Positions 25,501 to 34,116 of a stretch of DNA of 64,000 nucleotides are shown here, in pieces. Below the pieces are notes generated by a model that made no database searches, was not told the DNA's origin, and was given only the letters and a program-made list of their open reading frames with translations. The stretch comes from Undaria pinnatifida (lineage: Eukaryota > Sar > Phaeophyceae > Laminariales > Alariaceae). Position 1 is the stretch's first letter. Every line of letters begins with the position of its first letter. Made by a program: the position numbers and the translations under genes. The stretch covers positions 13,753,020 to 13,817,019 of the forward strand of contig JABAKD010000016.1 in NCBI GenBank assembly GCA_012845835.1, given 5' to 3'.

Positions 25501-26911
25501 GTTAGGTGGCATGGAATTTTTTGTCCGTTGCAGTAAGAAATAGGTAATGTCACACTAGTGTTGATTGGTCTTGTTGGTCTTGTTGGTCTTGTGCACCTGT
25601 TCCCGCAGGCTCGAGGTTCTGTTCCTAGGCGCGATCAGGTGGGACATGTCGATCTCAAGCAGCCTCTACGCGAAGTACTACTTCGCACTACGATCCCTCA
25701 CCGAGAAGGAGGACTTCAGGCGACGATACAACCGCGTCCTTCAGGTCAGAACGAAAGGAATGAACGCCTTGCCATTGGGTAGGGCACAATAAGGTAGGGT
25801 ACGGTAGGTTAGGGTAGGGCAAGGTAGGGTACGGTATGGTAGGGATAGGTATGGTGTAGTGTGTGGTAGGGTGATACTAGGCAGAGTAAGGTAGGGTAAG
25901 GTAATATTAGGCAGGGTAAGGTAGGGGTAACATTAAGGTAGGTAGGTAGGTAGGGTAGGGTAGGGTAAGGTAGGGCACGGTATGATAAGGTAGGGTACAG
26001 TATGGTAGGAATAGATACAGTGTAGGGTGGGGTAGGGTAATACTTATTAGGTAGGGTAGGGTATTATTAGGCAGGGTAAGGTAAAGGATAACAGTAGGTA
26101 GGTAGGGTAGGGTAAGGTAGGGTACGGTATGGTAGGGATAGGTATGGTGTAGGGTAAGGGGTAAGGTAGGGTAAGGTTAGAAAGGGTAAGGTAGGGTAAG
26201 GTAGGGTAACAGTAGGCAGGGTAAGATAGAGGTGAAATTAGGTAGGGTGAGGCAGGGTAGGATAGGGTAAGGTATGGTGTCGGGTGGGGTTCGGGTAAAG
26301 TGGGATGGGGTAAGGTAGGGCGGGGTAAGGTAGAGTAAGACCGTAAATCCCTCACCGAGAAGGAGAACACCATCGATGATGCAACCGGGTGTTACAGGTT
26401 AGAATCAACGAACGAATGCCTTGCGGCGAGGTAAGGTAGGGTAGGGTAAGGTAGGGTAGGGTAAGTTAGCGTACGGTAAGTCAGGGTAAGACAGGTTTAG
26501 GTAAGGCACGATAGGGTACAAGGCAGAGCAAGATAGGGAAGGTAGGTTAGAGTAAGATAGGATAAGGTAAGGCATGGTACGGTATGGTGAGGAAGGAAAG
26601 CGCCCTTTCTCTCTCTCTCGCTCTTCATGTATATACCCGCATGATCGTGGTGGGTCGTCTGTGCTCCATGCCGATGTTGCCGACCTTTCCGTGCACCTTC
26701 TTCTAAATTTCCGTGAGCCGCGGTTTTATCCGAAATTATAATGGAACCATGTTCGCTTCGTGTTTCGTGTTTAATCCTTGGACAGATTGACGCGCCGCGA
26801 GCCACGAGGGTGGAGGCTCGGGCGGACGCGTTGAAGAAGGACGTTTCTCACGCTCAACCGATATGCGTGACCAAGGCATCGTCGGCGTCCATGCTGTCCA
26901 AGAGTCTCTGA
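10590..26911 (+). CDS. Cyclin-Y / Pho80-type cyclin, 8 exons, 368 aa
   Basis: Predicted exons: 10590-10785, 18257-18378, 18808-18995, 20672-20828, 23207-23311, 24128-24204, 25609-25744, 26786-26911 (TGA). All borders are GT-AG and phases agree. Cyclins of this family bind and activate a cyclin-dependent kinase (animal cyclin Y partners CDK14/16; yeast Pho80 partners Pho85). The cyclin box starts in exon 2 (VVVYQHIK, about residue 69) and runs on through ADIFDQKYF (exon 3), YEFVKTLFNKACLSSEC (exon 4), YVERLMET...LASK (exon 5), VWQDLSSWNVEF (exon 6) and SSSLYAKYYFALRSLTE (exon 7), in the order of cyclin Y. Between the first helix and the DIFDQ block is a low-complexity Ala/Arg/Gly-rich insertion of about 85 residues. 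Animal cyclin Y starts with a myristoylated MGN; this model starts MYYLQEEDLEEKDE and has none. 10,590 is the first ATG after an in-frame stop at 10,485, but an upstream exon is possible. Intron 1 is 7.5 kb. The exon 3 acceptor (18,807) and the start are the least certain points. Confidence 0.85.
10821..10873. repeat. GC-rich hairpin element, copy 1
   Basis: GGCTCCGCTCCGCGGGCGGC then a four-base loop, then the complementary arm and CTACGCTCGCGCAAGGAA. The stem has one mismatch here (GCCACCCGC). It lies 35 nt inside the donor of cyclin intron 1. Other copies are at 11,190 and 50,028. Confidence 0.75.
11190..11242. repeat. GC-rich hairpin element, copy 2
   Basis: Same 50-bp consensus as the copies at 10,821 and 50,028; the left arm has decayed (CGCAAGGCTGC), the right arm is intact. 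Confidence 0.7.
12400..12455. repeat. Poly-T / ATCC-GCCGGA-GGAT / poly-A hairpin, copy 1
   Basis: T-run, CCCATCCGCCGGAGGACATG, A-run. The same GCCGGA loop between TCC and GGA arms recurs at 12,788 and 33,410. Confidence 0.6.
12786..12820. repeat. Poly-T / ATCC-GCCGGA-GGAT / poly-A hairpin, copy 2
   Basis: The most regular copy: TTTTCATCC pairs with GGATGAAAA (9 bp) around a GCCGGA loop, with T- and A-runs outside. Confidence 0.65.
13025..13290. repeat. Three-copy degenerate tandem repeat in cyclin intron 1
   Basis: Units of roughly 85-110 bp share CAACCCC, ATGGTGT or TGTTGTCT, GGGACT(C/T)GAGAGGGAGAAAA and GACGCC.GTG.TGAAGGAT. Nothing recognisable is encoded. Confidence 0.6.
15048..15142 (+). 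repeat. Truncated CAGCTGTGAGATCGA-family copy
   Basis: AAATACACTCCAGCTGTTA to CTCCGATCGCTCGTATT, ending at the family's usual truncation point; inside cyclin intron 1. Confidence 0.7.
15369..16545. mobile_element. Non-autonomous TIR element with TA target duplication (Tc1/mariner-like)
   Basis: Inverted termini CAGTACTGGGCCC(G/T)CTATAGTGCAGG are flanked by TA on both sides (15,367-15,368 and 16,546-16,547), the Tc1/mariner insertion signature. CCTGCACTAT(T/A)-type motifs recur near both ends in both orientations. The interior (about 15,634-16,060) holds three tandem units of about 130-140 bp, each starting with a CTTCGATGTTGCAAGA block followed by an A-rich run and ending near CTCTCATGTCTGCCTGGCGC. 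No transposase frame is seen. Inserted in cyclin intron 1. Confidence 0.7.
17423..17771. repeat. 11-bp minisatellite (CCTACAGTAAT)n
   Basis: About 31 nearly perfect head-to-tail units with no spacers. Located in cyclin intron 1, about 490 bp upstream of exon 2. The near absence of sequence variation suggests recent expansion or active homogenisation. Confidence 0.97.
18035..18175 (-). repeat. Partial CAGCTGTGAGATCGA-family copy just upstream of cyclin exon 2
   Basis: Keeps CCACAGCCGTCAGATTTTG, CCGCGCACAGAGTAG, CACCCTGTTGACCCTGGTAC and GGGGTCGCCGACC (the 3' half of the family, reversed). It ends 82 bp before exon 2, so its C-rich tail and the poly-C run that follows probably supply part of the polypyrimidine tract. 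Confidence 0.75.
18455..18790 (+). repeat. (CCCTA)n degenerate pentamer array filling cyclin intron 2
   Basis: TACCC/CCCTA pentamers with frequent single-base variants (CCCTG, CCCGA, CGTAC) run almost to the exon 3 acceptor at 18,807. The complementary TAGGG array occupies intron 7. Confidence 0.9.
19248..19579. repeat. 11-bp minisatellite (GAGTACGATAC)n
   Basis: About 30 head-to-tail units; two carry a C-to-T change (GAGTATGATAC) about 130 bp apart, which may mark a higher-order duplication of 12 units. Located in cyclin intron 3. All frames are open or nearly so only because of the repeat. Confidence 0.97.
19910..20245. repeat. Two adjacent tandem duplications in cyclin intron 3
   Basis: Part 1 (19,910-20,025) is a 60-bp unit present twice (TGCTACCAGGT.TA.TGTCAATATGTGC). 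Part 2 (about 20,094-20,245) is a 58-bp unit present three times (CGATCGGCGAAATTGTCGAT then CAGCTGAAATGT). The latter is a diverged relative of the CAGCTGTGAGATCGA family. Confidence 0.8.
20342..20430 (+). pseudogene. Decayed duplicate of cyclin exon 4 (possible poison exon)
   Basis: GGTACGACCTCGTCCCCGCG through GCCGATCATGGGGTTGCCGG matches the start of exon 4 (20,672 onward) with about ten differences over some 53 bp, then diverges. It has a usable acceptor (GGACAG after a T-run) in the same phase as exon 4. Read from that acceptor it gives KYDRYDLVPAPIMGLPGPLL and reaches TGA about 80 nt later, so its inclusion would truncate the cyclin box. I see no good donor. Confidence 0.6.
21480..21662 (+). 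repeat. Dispersed intronic repeat, copy A
   Basis: About 180 bp from a T/C-rich lead through CGTAACTCGGATCCG, GCAGGCTCTTCT, TCGCGACAAGGCTTCAGCCC and CTCGTCGACTCGCATCGAAT. The second copy is 2.3 kb downstream in the next intron, same orientation. Confidence 0.75.
23791..23981 (+). repeat. Dispersed intronic repeat, copy B
   Basis: Same blocks as copy A (CGTAACTCAGATCCG, GCAGGCTCTTCT, TCGCGACAAGACTTCAGCCC, CTCGTCGACTCGCATCGAAT). It lies in cyclin intron 5, just upstream of exon 6. Confidence 0.75.
24780..24960. repeat. Tandem repeat, unit about 80 bp, with a distant inverted relative
   Basis: Two to three units share GACTTGAGACGCTCCTTA(A/G)CCCAAAATCGTCG and a T-run with GGTGGATG or GGTGAATG. 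A reverse-complement relative occurs at about 62,408-62,475 (GACGATTTTGGATTAAGGAG). Confidence 0.7.
25280..25352 (+). repeat. Truncated, diverged CAGCTGTGAG-family copy
   Basis: GTCAGCTGTGAGTTCGACAA, then TTTGCAAGCTGCG.AGTACACC. Belongs to the sub-family also seen at 32,931 and 50,172. In cyclin intron 6. Confidence 0.6.
25790..26590 (+). repeat. (TAGGG)n degenerate array in cyclin intron 7
   Basis: GGTAGGGTA/GGTAAGGTAGGG units with many variants occupy most of the intron and are the complement of the intron 2 array. The array is interrupted at 26,336-26,433 by a decayed copy of the end of exon 7. Confidence 0.9.
26336..26433 (+). pseudogene. Decayed duplicate of the 3' end of cyclin exon 7 with its donor region
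   Basis: AAATCCCTCACCGAGAAGGA, then a scrambled stretch, then TTACAGGTTAGAATCAACGA and ATGCCTTGC. These match the exon 7 end (CGATCCCTCACCGAGAAGGA, CTTCAGGTCAGAACGAAAGG, AACGCCTTGCC at 25,698-25,780), including the splice donor and 35 nt of intron. It implies that the exon end and the adjoining TAGGG array were duplicated together. Confidence 0.75.
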
Positions 26912-26934
26912 GCTAACGCTAAGGAGGATATCGA

Positions 26935-27410
26935 ACAGATCAGATGAAGCAGATCAGATCCAGATCCCCTTTGCGTGATCTGCATCTTTCCGGGCAGACA
27001 AGCACCTGATGTATGCGGTCTGCACGACCTTTTGTCTTTCAGGGTAACACTCTGTAAGGTCTAGATCATTCAGGGAAGGGAGATCATTCAGGGAAGGGAG
27101 ATCCCTGATTTAGGCGATCTGTGAGATCTAGATCATTCGTGGCAAATATATACCTGATTTTTTTGCGGTCTGAATGATGTACTGTAGATCTTTCGGTGAA
27201 GGCAGAGATCCCTGATTTATGCGGTTTGCACGATCTAGTGTGTCAGGGCGCAGACAGATCCCTGATTTTTGCGATCTGCACGATCTAGTGTTTCAGGGCA
27301 GGCAGATAGATGCCTGAGTAATGCGGTCTGCACGATCTACTCTCTCATGGCAGACGTACCCCTGATTTTCACGATCTGTGCTATCCAGACTTTCTAGGAA
27401 TCTGTGTGAC
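26935..27410 (+). repeat. Degenerate tandem repeat just downstream of the cyclin stop codon
   Basis: About seven units of roughly 55-60 bp share CCCTGATTT.TGCG(A/G)TCTGCACGATCTA and TTTCAGGGCAG.CAGAT; GATC/AGATCT sites recur every unit. It probably lies in the 3' UTR or just beyond, since it starts within 30 nt of the TGA. Confidence 0.8.
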
Positions 27411-27769
27411 ATTGATTTTGGTCTTGCACACCTTTTTGCCGGGTGGGATCTGTATTTGATACAGCTCTTGCACGTCTGCACGCCGACGCCTCATGGCAGT
27501 AAATGTGGGGTCTTAATATTGTCTAGGTCATCATCTGTTCGATGTGTGGAAGGGTGGCGGTCGTTTTTCTGCCTTAGTTGTGGTTGATGTGCGCACGCTT
27601 ATAGGTGAATCTGTGGACCGTCCTGCCGCCCCCCCCGCCCCCCCCCCTCTTTTGCATTTCTTCTTGTCTTTTTTTGGCCTTTTTTTGTAGTCTTTTCGTT
27701 TCATATTGACATGTCGAAAAAACCATTTAGCGCAGGTCGATAATCCTGTCGCGAGTACCGCAGGCGGAA

Positions 27770-27925
27770 GGTAATAGGATGAGGTGACTGGAATGGATTG
27801 GAATGAGAGGGACTTGAACTGAATGGAATGGAATGAGAGGAAATGGAACTGAAATTAGAGGAAATGGGGTGGAATGGGAGGGGTGGAATCGAATTCTGAG
27901 GGAATTGGAATGGGAGAGTGTGGGA
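27770..27925. repeat. GGAAT/GAGAGG-rich degenerate repeat
   Basis: GAATGGAATGGAATGAGAGG-type pentamers with GAGAGG inserts, on the plus strand. Confidence 0.75.
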
Positions 27926-28839
27926 CGGTACGGGTTGGGATAGGGCTGGCAAACGTATATATTACGTCACGCTCGGAAAATTGAAGCAAAATTCAAGCGG
28001 TACTGGAGAAGGTGACAACGTGCTAAAGGGCGGTAGACTCACGTTGTGCATGGGGAGCACGCCATAGTATATGCACCTAGTACGGGGGTTTGGATGGGAG
28101 GTATTTATAGCGAGGCGTTTTCGCTTTTTTCTTGGATTGTTGCGGTCTCTGATGATGATGATGATGTTCTAACATGGATCTTTGTTTTCGGTCTTCCCAG
28201 CTTTGATACGCTCGCACCCAGATTGTGAGGACAGCCAATAGGGTAGAGGAGGGGGGCGGGGGGGGGGGGGGGGGTAAGCGTGTGATTGTATCCCTAGGTG
28301 AGCATGTATGTGGGTGTTTGGGAGTGTAACGGTAGGTCAAGGTCGAGGCGCAAAAAAAGCGGCGGAATTGCTTGCGTTACGGTCGGTTGTGACCATGGCG
28401 CGGAGAATGCGGCGGAATTGCTTGCGTTACATGGTTGGTAAGGTGTGTGGGGGGGGTACGGTGGAGATAATTGGATGTAACGGTCGAAATGTTACTATTA
28501 TTGGAGCTCACGCGTTTTTCCGTCAGCGTGTCCTGTTGCGTGTTTTTTTTGGAACGGCTAGGAAAAAAGCCTCGGTGCGTACGGTCAGGTTGAACGAGGG
28601 CATGAGTGCCCAAATCTCGTCCTTTGCCCCTTGTTGATTGTGTCGCGGCTTGAGAGAACTGCGGGGGGAAGATGAGGGGGGGTGGGAGGAGTTAAATCTC
28701 GGGGTGGTGGTGTACCTGGAACATCCTTTTTTCAATAGTGGAGAGTGTGGAATGCCCTCCCTCCATGGATAGTCTCCAGTTTACTGGTTTGAACTTGATA
28801 ATGTAAGGTAGGAGCCCGTTCTGATGTACTTAAGACGTA

Positions 28840-28985
28840 TCGATGTTTGATGTCGATGTTTATCTTGATACTGACATTCGATATCGATATTTGATATTGA
28901 CAACGATATCGATATTTGATTATGGCAATGGTATTTGATGTTGATGTTGATATTGGTATTGATAAGGATATTGATCACATTCATA
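28840..28985. repeat. GATATT(T/G)GAT-type AT-rich repeat
   Basis: Irregular succession of TCGATATTTGATATTGA and TTGATGTTGATATTGG units. Confidence 0.75.
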
Positions 28986-29399
28986 GTTGATACCCGAGGG
29001 GTCATGCCGGGAGGGTGGCAGGTGGCCTTTTTGGGTTGGATAGTTTTGTACGTGGTACCTGGTATGTGTTTTGTGTTTTTCCTCATGGCGTCCACACTTC
29101 ATTTGTCGTTCCATTTCTGGTGACTTCTCTGCAGTCGCCTGATTCCGGAAAACGATCGTTTTTTTTCACCTTTCTTGTCCTGATCCTTTGGCCTTTGGGT
29201 TTCCATTGAGATGCGTTTCGGTGTTGTGGGTGTCGACTAGTTCATCGACTCCGTGTTCATTGAGAACGAGCGTATGCTGTGATATCTGTGCGGGTGCAGG
29301 GTGCCCGTTATAGTATGGTACGAGGGGTGTTCCAGGATGGGGGGAAAGGTGGTAAGAGGCTTTTTTTTCGCGTATGGGACGCGGGGATGGGGGGCGGGG

Positions 29400-29660
29400 G
29401 AGGGGGGGGGGCGCTAGGCCCTCACGGTCCGGCGACTTAATTGGTTGGGGCCAGAAAAAAACTGGCCGGTGGGGGCAATAACATAGACGACCAACAATTT
29501 TATGTGGGAGGGGGGGGGAAGGGGGCAGGAGTGGGGGGGAGGGAGGCGCGGGATCCTTACGGTGCGGCGACCTAATTGTTTGGCACCAGGATAAGCTGGC
29601 CGCTAGGGGCAAAATACCATAGACGACTAACCATTTTATGTGGGAGGGGGGGGGGTAGGA
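29400..29660. repeat. Two-copy direct repeat, period about 136 bp, embedded in G-runs
   Basis: CGGTCCGGCGACTTAATTGG / CGGTGCGGCGACCTAATTGT, CTGGCCG, and CATAGACGAC.AAC.ATTTTATGTGGGAG occur twice (29,412-29,510 and 29,548-29,647), each followed by a run of G. Confidence 0.75.
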
Positions 29661-32600
29661 TTGACGGTTTGGATACCATAGCATTATTTGGTGGTCGGTG
29701 GGGGGGGGGGGTCAGACCTGAGACGAGTGAGTGTGGGTACAACGGGGAAACGGTGGGGGGTTTACTGTCGTTGGCGGAGGCGTGCGTGTCGTTGCGTGTG
29801 GTGGGTTTGGTGAACGTTTGAGGCAGAGGCGTTGGTAGGAGAGGTGGGGGGGGGGGGGGGGGGCTAGGTACGCGCGCACGTCTTGATAATCATTGTATTT
29901 TCCTGGACTGCCCCGTTCCGCCGCAAGAGTGTAGCATGCGGTTTGATACGGGGTGGGGTGGGGTGAGGTAAGGTTGGGCACGGTAAGATGTACAGGTTCT
30001 CTGCCAGCCCACATCACGGGACAGTGTGTGTTAAGGTGGGAGGGTTCGTATTTAGGCAACGAGAACCAGCGGCCTCGGTAATATGTTCAGGTGTGGGGGG
30101 GCGGGGGGGGGGGAAAGGAGGCGGTAGGTTGGGGCGGGGCTCAGGGACTCTTGTCCTGTCCGTCCCACCCTCTGGATGGAGCTGTTTTTGTTTTTTGTCC
30201 CACCTCCCGCTGTTTTCTACCAAGGTATCCTTTTTTGCTGCCAAAGTATCAGGTGTCTATTTTGTTCTCGCAGCTCTCGTTTTATAGCAGCGTGATACAA
30301 AATCAGCCTTATGGCCGGACTCCCGTGACCACGCGGAGCAAGTGCATGTTTTTCGACCATTACGGAGGGGTGGCTTGGTGAATGATTCGTAGGTAAGCGG
30401 TCAAAGCGGTTGAAATTGTTTACGGTCGACTATGTGTTGGGTGTTCATCTATTTATCTGTCTGACCTGCTGCGGCATGCTTTTTCAATTTTTCCTCATTT
30501 TTGACCTTTTTTTCATGTTTTAAGTTTAATTTTTTGCTGATTCGACCGTCGAGTATAGTAAAATTGGACGATTGAATAGTATGGTGTGACGGTTGCATTG
30601 TGCGATTTTGCCCGTGACATTGTGCGGTTTTGCGGTCGAGTAGTAGTGTGTGCGCTCTCTCTTTCTTCCGTGTTCCCCGTGTGCAGGGAAGGGTAGGCCT
30701 GAAGCTATAGGGGGTAAAGAGGGCACGATTATATTGTTCTTGTCGTTTTGGTCATGTTTTTCTCATTTTTTTTGTTCTTGTCTTAAGGTTGGGTTAGGTA
30801 TTTTAGAGCTGGCTGTCGCGGGAAAAACAGCAGCAGGTAATTAACGCGTGAGGGGGTGAGGGGAGTTTTAGCTAGCTTTACAGGTGGCTGTCTATGTGTT
30901 TCGAATATCGCGTAGAACTACTAACTGTAGTCCCACTGCTTCAAAGTACAACTACACGATAAATATGGTTTTTGTTTATGTGTCTGTTTTGTTGCCAAGA
31001 AGGGTGTGGACGCGTGCTTCGGTTTAAATCTCTGCCGCGGCAAATGACTGGCGTAAGCATCGATCAATTTAATGTTCCGTTGTTTTATGCTGGCTGCTAC
31101 TATTTATAGGGTTTGTACACCATTTGCCAGGTGGTAGCACAGGCTTCCGCTGGTAATGAAAAACTACCTGAAAAAACTACCTGGCTGATGGTAGGAAACG
31201 CTTGATGTCGAGCACGCCGCGTAAAGGCCAAACACGCTTGAGTGAAATATGGACGTCAGGTTATTCACTCGGCTCTGTGTTTTTTTTCTTAATTTTACGC
31301 AGTCCTTCAAATCCGGAAGCGTCTTGAGGGACTGCGAAGAACCACGAAGTATCCGAATGTTTAGGGAGTGGTACTAATGTGCTGATTGTGGTGTTTTTTT
31401 TTGTTATTTCTAACTTAATTATCCTGAGGGGCATGGACCTAAATATCATCACCAGCGTAAGCAGACATGAGATGGAACGTGTCATTGATGTGGTAGTAGG
31501 CATGAGACGGAACGGTTCATCATGGTGGTGGTATTTTCTATTGTGGATGCTGTAGTTTTATCAACTTTATGCCAGTGCGTAGATTGCAACACTGTTAGTG
31601 TCCGGCATTTGCTTTCAAGGGTTTTCAAAGGTCATGGCCGGCGTATGTATGACCCTCGGTTGGTGTGGGGAAATTGCAAAATCTCACGGGTCAGGTCTGG
31701 TGGTGTTCCGAAATCTCACGGATCTGGTCGGGTCGGGTCAAGTTAGGGGGTTTTCAGACAAATCTCGCGGGTCGGGTCGGGTCTGGTCGCTTTGATCCGA
31801 CCTGAACCAAACCGTGAACATGCCGCATTTTTTTGCTGCGACATTTTGTACGGTGCAATAACAAATATATCGCTGATTCCTTCCCTACTGTGTGAGGTGC
31901 AATGTACAAGAAAGGAGGAGGGGGTGGATTTTTTCGATTTAGTTGAGGAGGGTTGCTCAAGTAGAGAAGAATCAGGGTGCATGTACTTGTTCTTGCTGTA
32001 CAGCAGTAGGAGGAGGAAGGGCGGTGGGTGACAACATAGATATGGCGCTTAGGATTATGTGGTAGAAGGTCGTGGTTCGAACTCTTCTTGTTTTACCTGG
32101 TACGCGCATGCGAAGCACGTACGTGTTTCGTCCTATAGAAGAGGCGGCATTGATCGAAAACAGGCTTTCGAGCAAAGAGTATGGGTATGGTAGCCTGTTA
32201 CACTGCCACTCCTGCGTTGTGTTATGTCTTGACCAGGAACTTGAATAATATCAACGAAACCTTCTTGTTATAAAAAATGTTCGAAATGTTCGAAATATTA
32301 ATGCGTCAGCTACAGTAGCAGAGGGACGTGAGTTCGATCGATTGAATGGTATGTGTACTCAACTTTGAACTTTTGAAGGTGCACGCGAAAGCAACATTCC
32401 CGAACCCTTCACGATGGGACTTGCAGACGCTTCGTACGGAAAAATAGGGCATTATTGGTGCGCACGAAACCGAAACCGCGTCACAAATCCTCCAGGACGG
32501 GACGGACATACGGGACTTTTCCGTAATAATATGGAACTTATGCGTTGACGGCTGATCTTATACCTTTTCCATGATACGGTATCCTCCACATACATGCTGG

Positions 32601-32930
32601 CGACGCTTAAAACGGGACTCCGATGTTCATAAATTGCATAGGCCGACTGATGACGTCTTCCCTCCTCTTCTTCTGTGCGCCACTATTGGGCCCATATCAT
32701 AGTGATCAGGATCACACGACAGTAAGACGGAAACCTATACCCTGGTACCGCACATTCCCCTACTAGTAGTTTTTCCGGCAAGCACGTTCGGTTATGATTG
32801 CTACTGCCTGTGGTAGTGTACGTTATTATTAGTCTCATAGTATAGAAACCGACGAAGGTCAAATCCCAAGGCCAACCAACCCACGACAAAATTACAAAAT
32901 TAGAGGTTTGAAAAAGAAAAAAAGAAAAAC

Positions 32931-33136
32931 ATCAGATGTGAGTACGACCGATTGAATGGTTGAAACTCAAACTTGCAAGCTGCGTGGTACATCTCTATAT
33001 TTCATTTATGATATGGTGTTTGTGGATTAAAGCTACGATATGGTTGATAGCTTTAGAGAATACTTCGTATAATGTACCGCACGCAGCTTGCGAAGTTGAG
33101 TTTCAACCATTCAATCGGTCGTACTCACAGCTCACG
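32931..33136. mobile_element. MITE-like element with about 65-bp terminal inverted repeats
   Basis: The left end (TGTGAGTACGACCGATTGAA, GGTTGAAACTCAAACTTGCA, AGCTGCGTGGTAC) is the reverse complement of the right end (GTACCGCACGCAGCTTGCGA, AGTTGAGTTTCAACCATTCA, ATCGGTCGTACTCACAGCTC) around an AT-rich centre of about 75 bp. This is the only clearly two-ended member of the CAGCTGTGAG family here, and suggests that the family's many 70-80-bp copies are solitary ends. Confidence 0.75.
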
Positions 33137-33404
33137 TTTTGCAATTTTATAGAAAATGAAAAAAACGAGAGGAAAACGTACGAATTTCTTGACTAATTTG
33201 TTTTCTCGCTGATTAGTTTGAGGGTTGCATTGGCCTTGTTTGGATTGAGACGTGTGCCGGTTTCAGCAAAACTAACTGCCAGTATTATTTTATGTTTTCC
33301 TACCCCATCTGCTCTGTGTTGAAAGGGTTTTAGTTTGGGTAGGCAGTCGATTAACCTTTTGCAAGTGGTCAAACGGACTAATACCCTCTATTTCCTTACC
33401 ATCT

Positions 33405-33448
33405 GTTTATTTTTCCCCATCCGCCGGAGGATAAGAGAAAAAAAAAAA
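33405..33448. repeat. Poly-T / ATCC-GCCGGA-GGAT / poly-A hairpin, copy 3
   Basis: TTTTTCCCCATCCGCCGGAGGAT followed by an A-run; the same loop and arms as the copies at 12,400 and 12,786. Confidence 0.6.
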
Positions 33449-34116
33449 AATCTGCCCAAAAAAAGTTGGTACATCGCAAAAAAAACGAATAACAGGTTTC
33501 GGGCGTTGTTGCGGTGCGCTGTTTGGTTGGTTCCGGCGACTCACATGCTAAAAAAACTCCCTTGTGTTCGTAGCAGCCCAGAAAAAGTTTCGGTCCAATC
33601 CTGTTTCATCTGAACATCGACGACGTTCTCCTCGGAGAGGTACTCAGTTCAACGTTGTGATAGTTACGGGTACCTCCGCAGCACCGTATTGTTTTGGCGC
33701 CCGGTCGAGAAGGGGGTGGTTGGTCCATGCAGTTAATCGCACTGGTAAAAAGTTTCCGTGAGAAGCTCGTTTTTCCTCGCAATAAAAAATAAGTCTGTCC
33801 AAAACCCTAGCCCACGAGGAATTGCCAGGAGCACGCCATTCACTTTTATGTGCACGTTGTTTCCCGCTTCTCCCCAACCCTGCAGAAGGTGCATCAAGCA
33901 AGAAAACCCACTTTTGCATGGTTGTTTTTTTGGGGGACACGTGTTCGCCCATTTGGATGTTGTCTTGCAGGTAGACAAAGCCCCCGAAGGGTGCACGCAT
34001 TACACAACCGCGTCCTAAAATTGAGGAGAACTTAAATGTACGAGTACGGATGCCAGCAGAAACGTAAAAACGAAAACGCGGTATCATATTGTCGAAAAAA
34101 AAACGCGCGTCGGATC

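Larger units (their letters stand above)
26912..34116. other. Intergenic repeat-rich stretch between the cyclin and TMTC 3' ends
   Basis: The two flanking genes converge here. No coding exon is supported. Contents: the GATCT repeat, a GGAAT-like run (27,770-27,925), an AT-rich GATATT repeat (28,840-28,985), G-runs with a direct repeat (29,400-29,660), GGGTCGGGTC motifs (31,690-31,790), and a MITE (32,931-33,136). A 109-codon frame at 28,308-28,637 contains an internal 40-bp duplication and has no family similarity. Confidence 0.6.
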
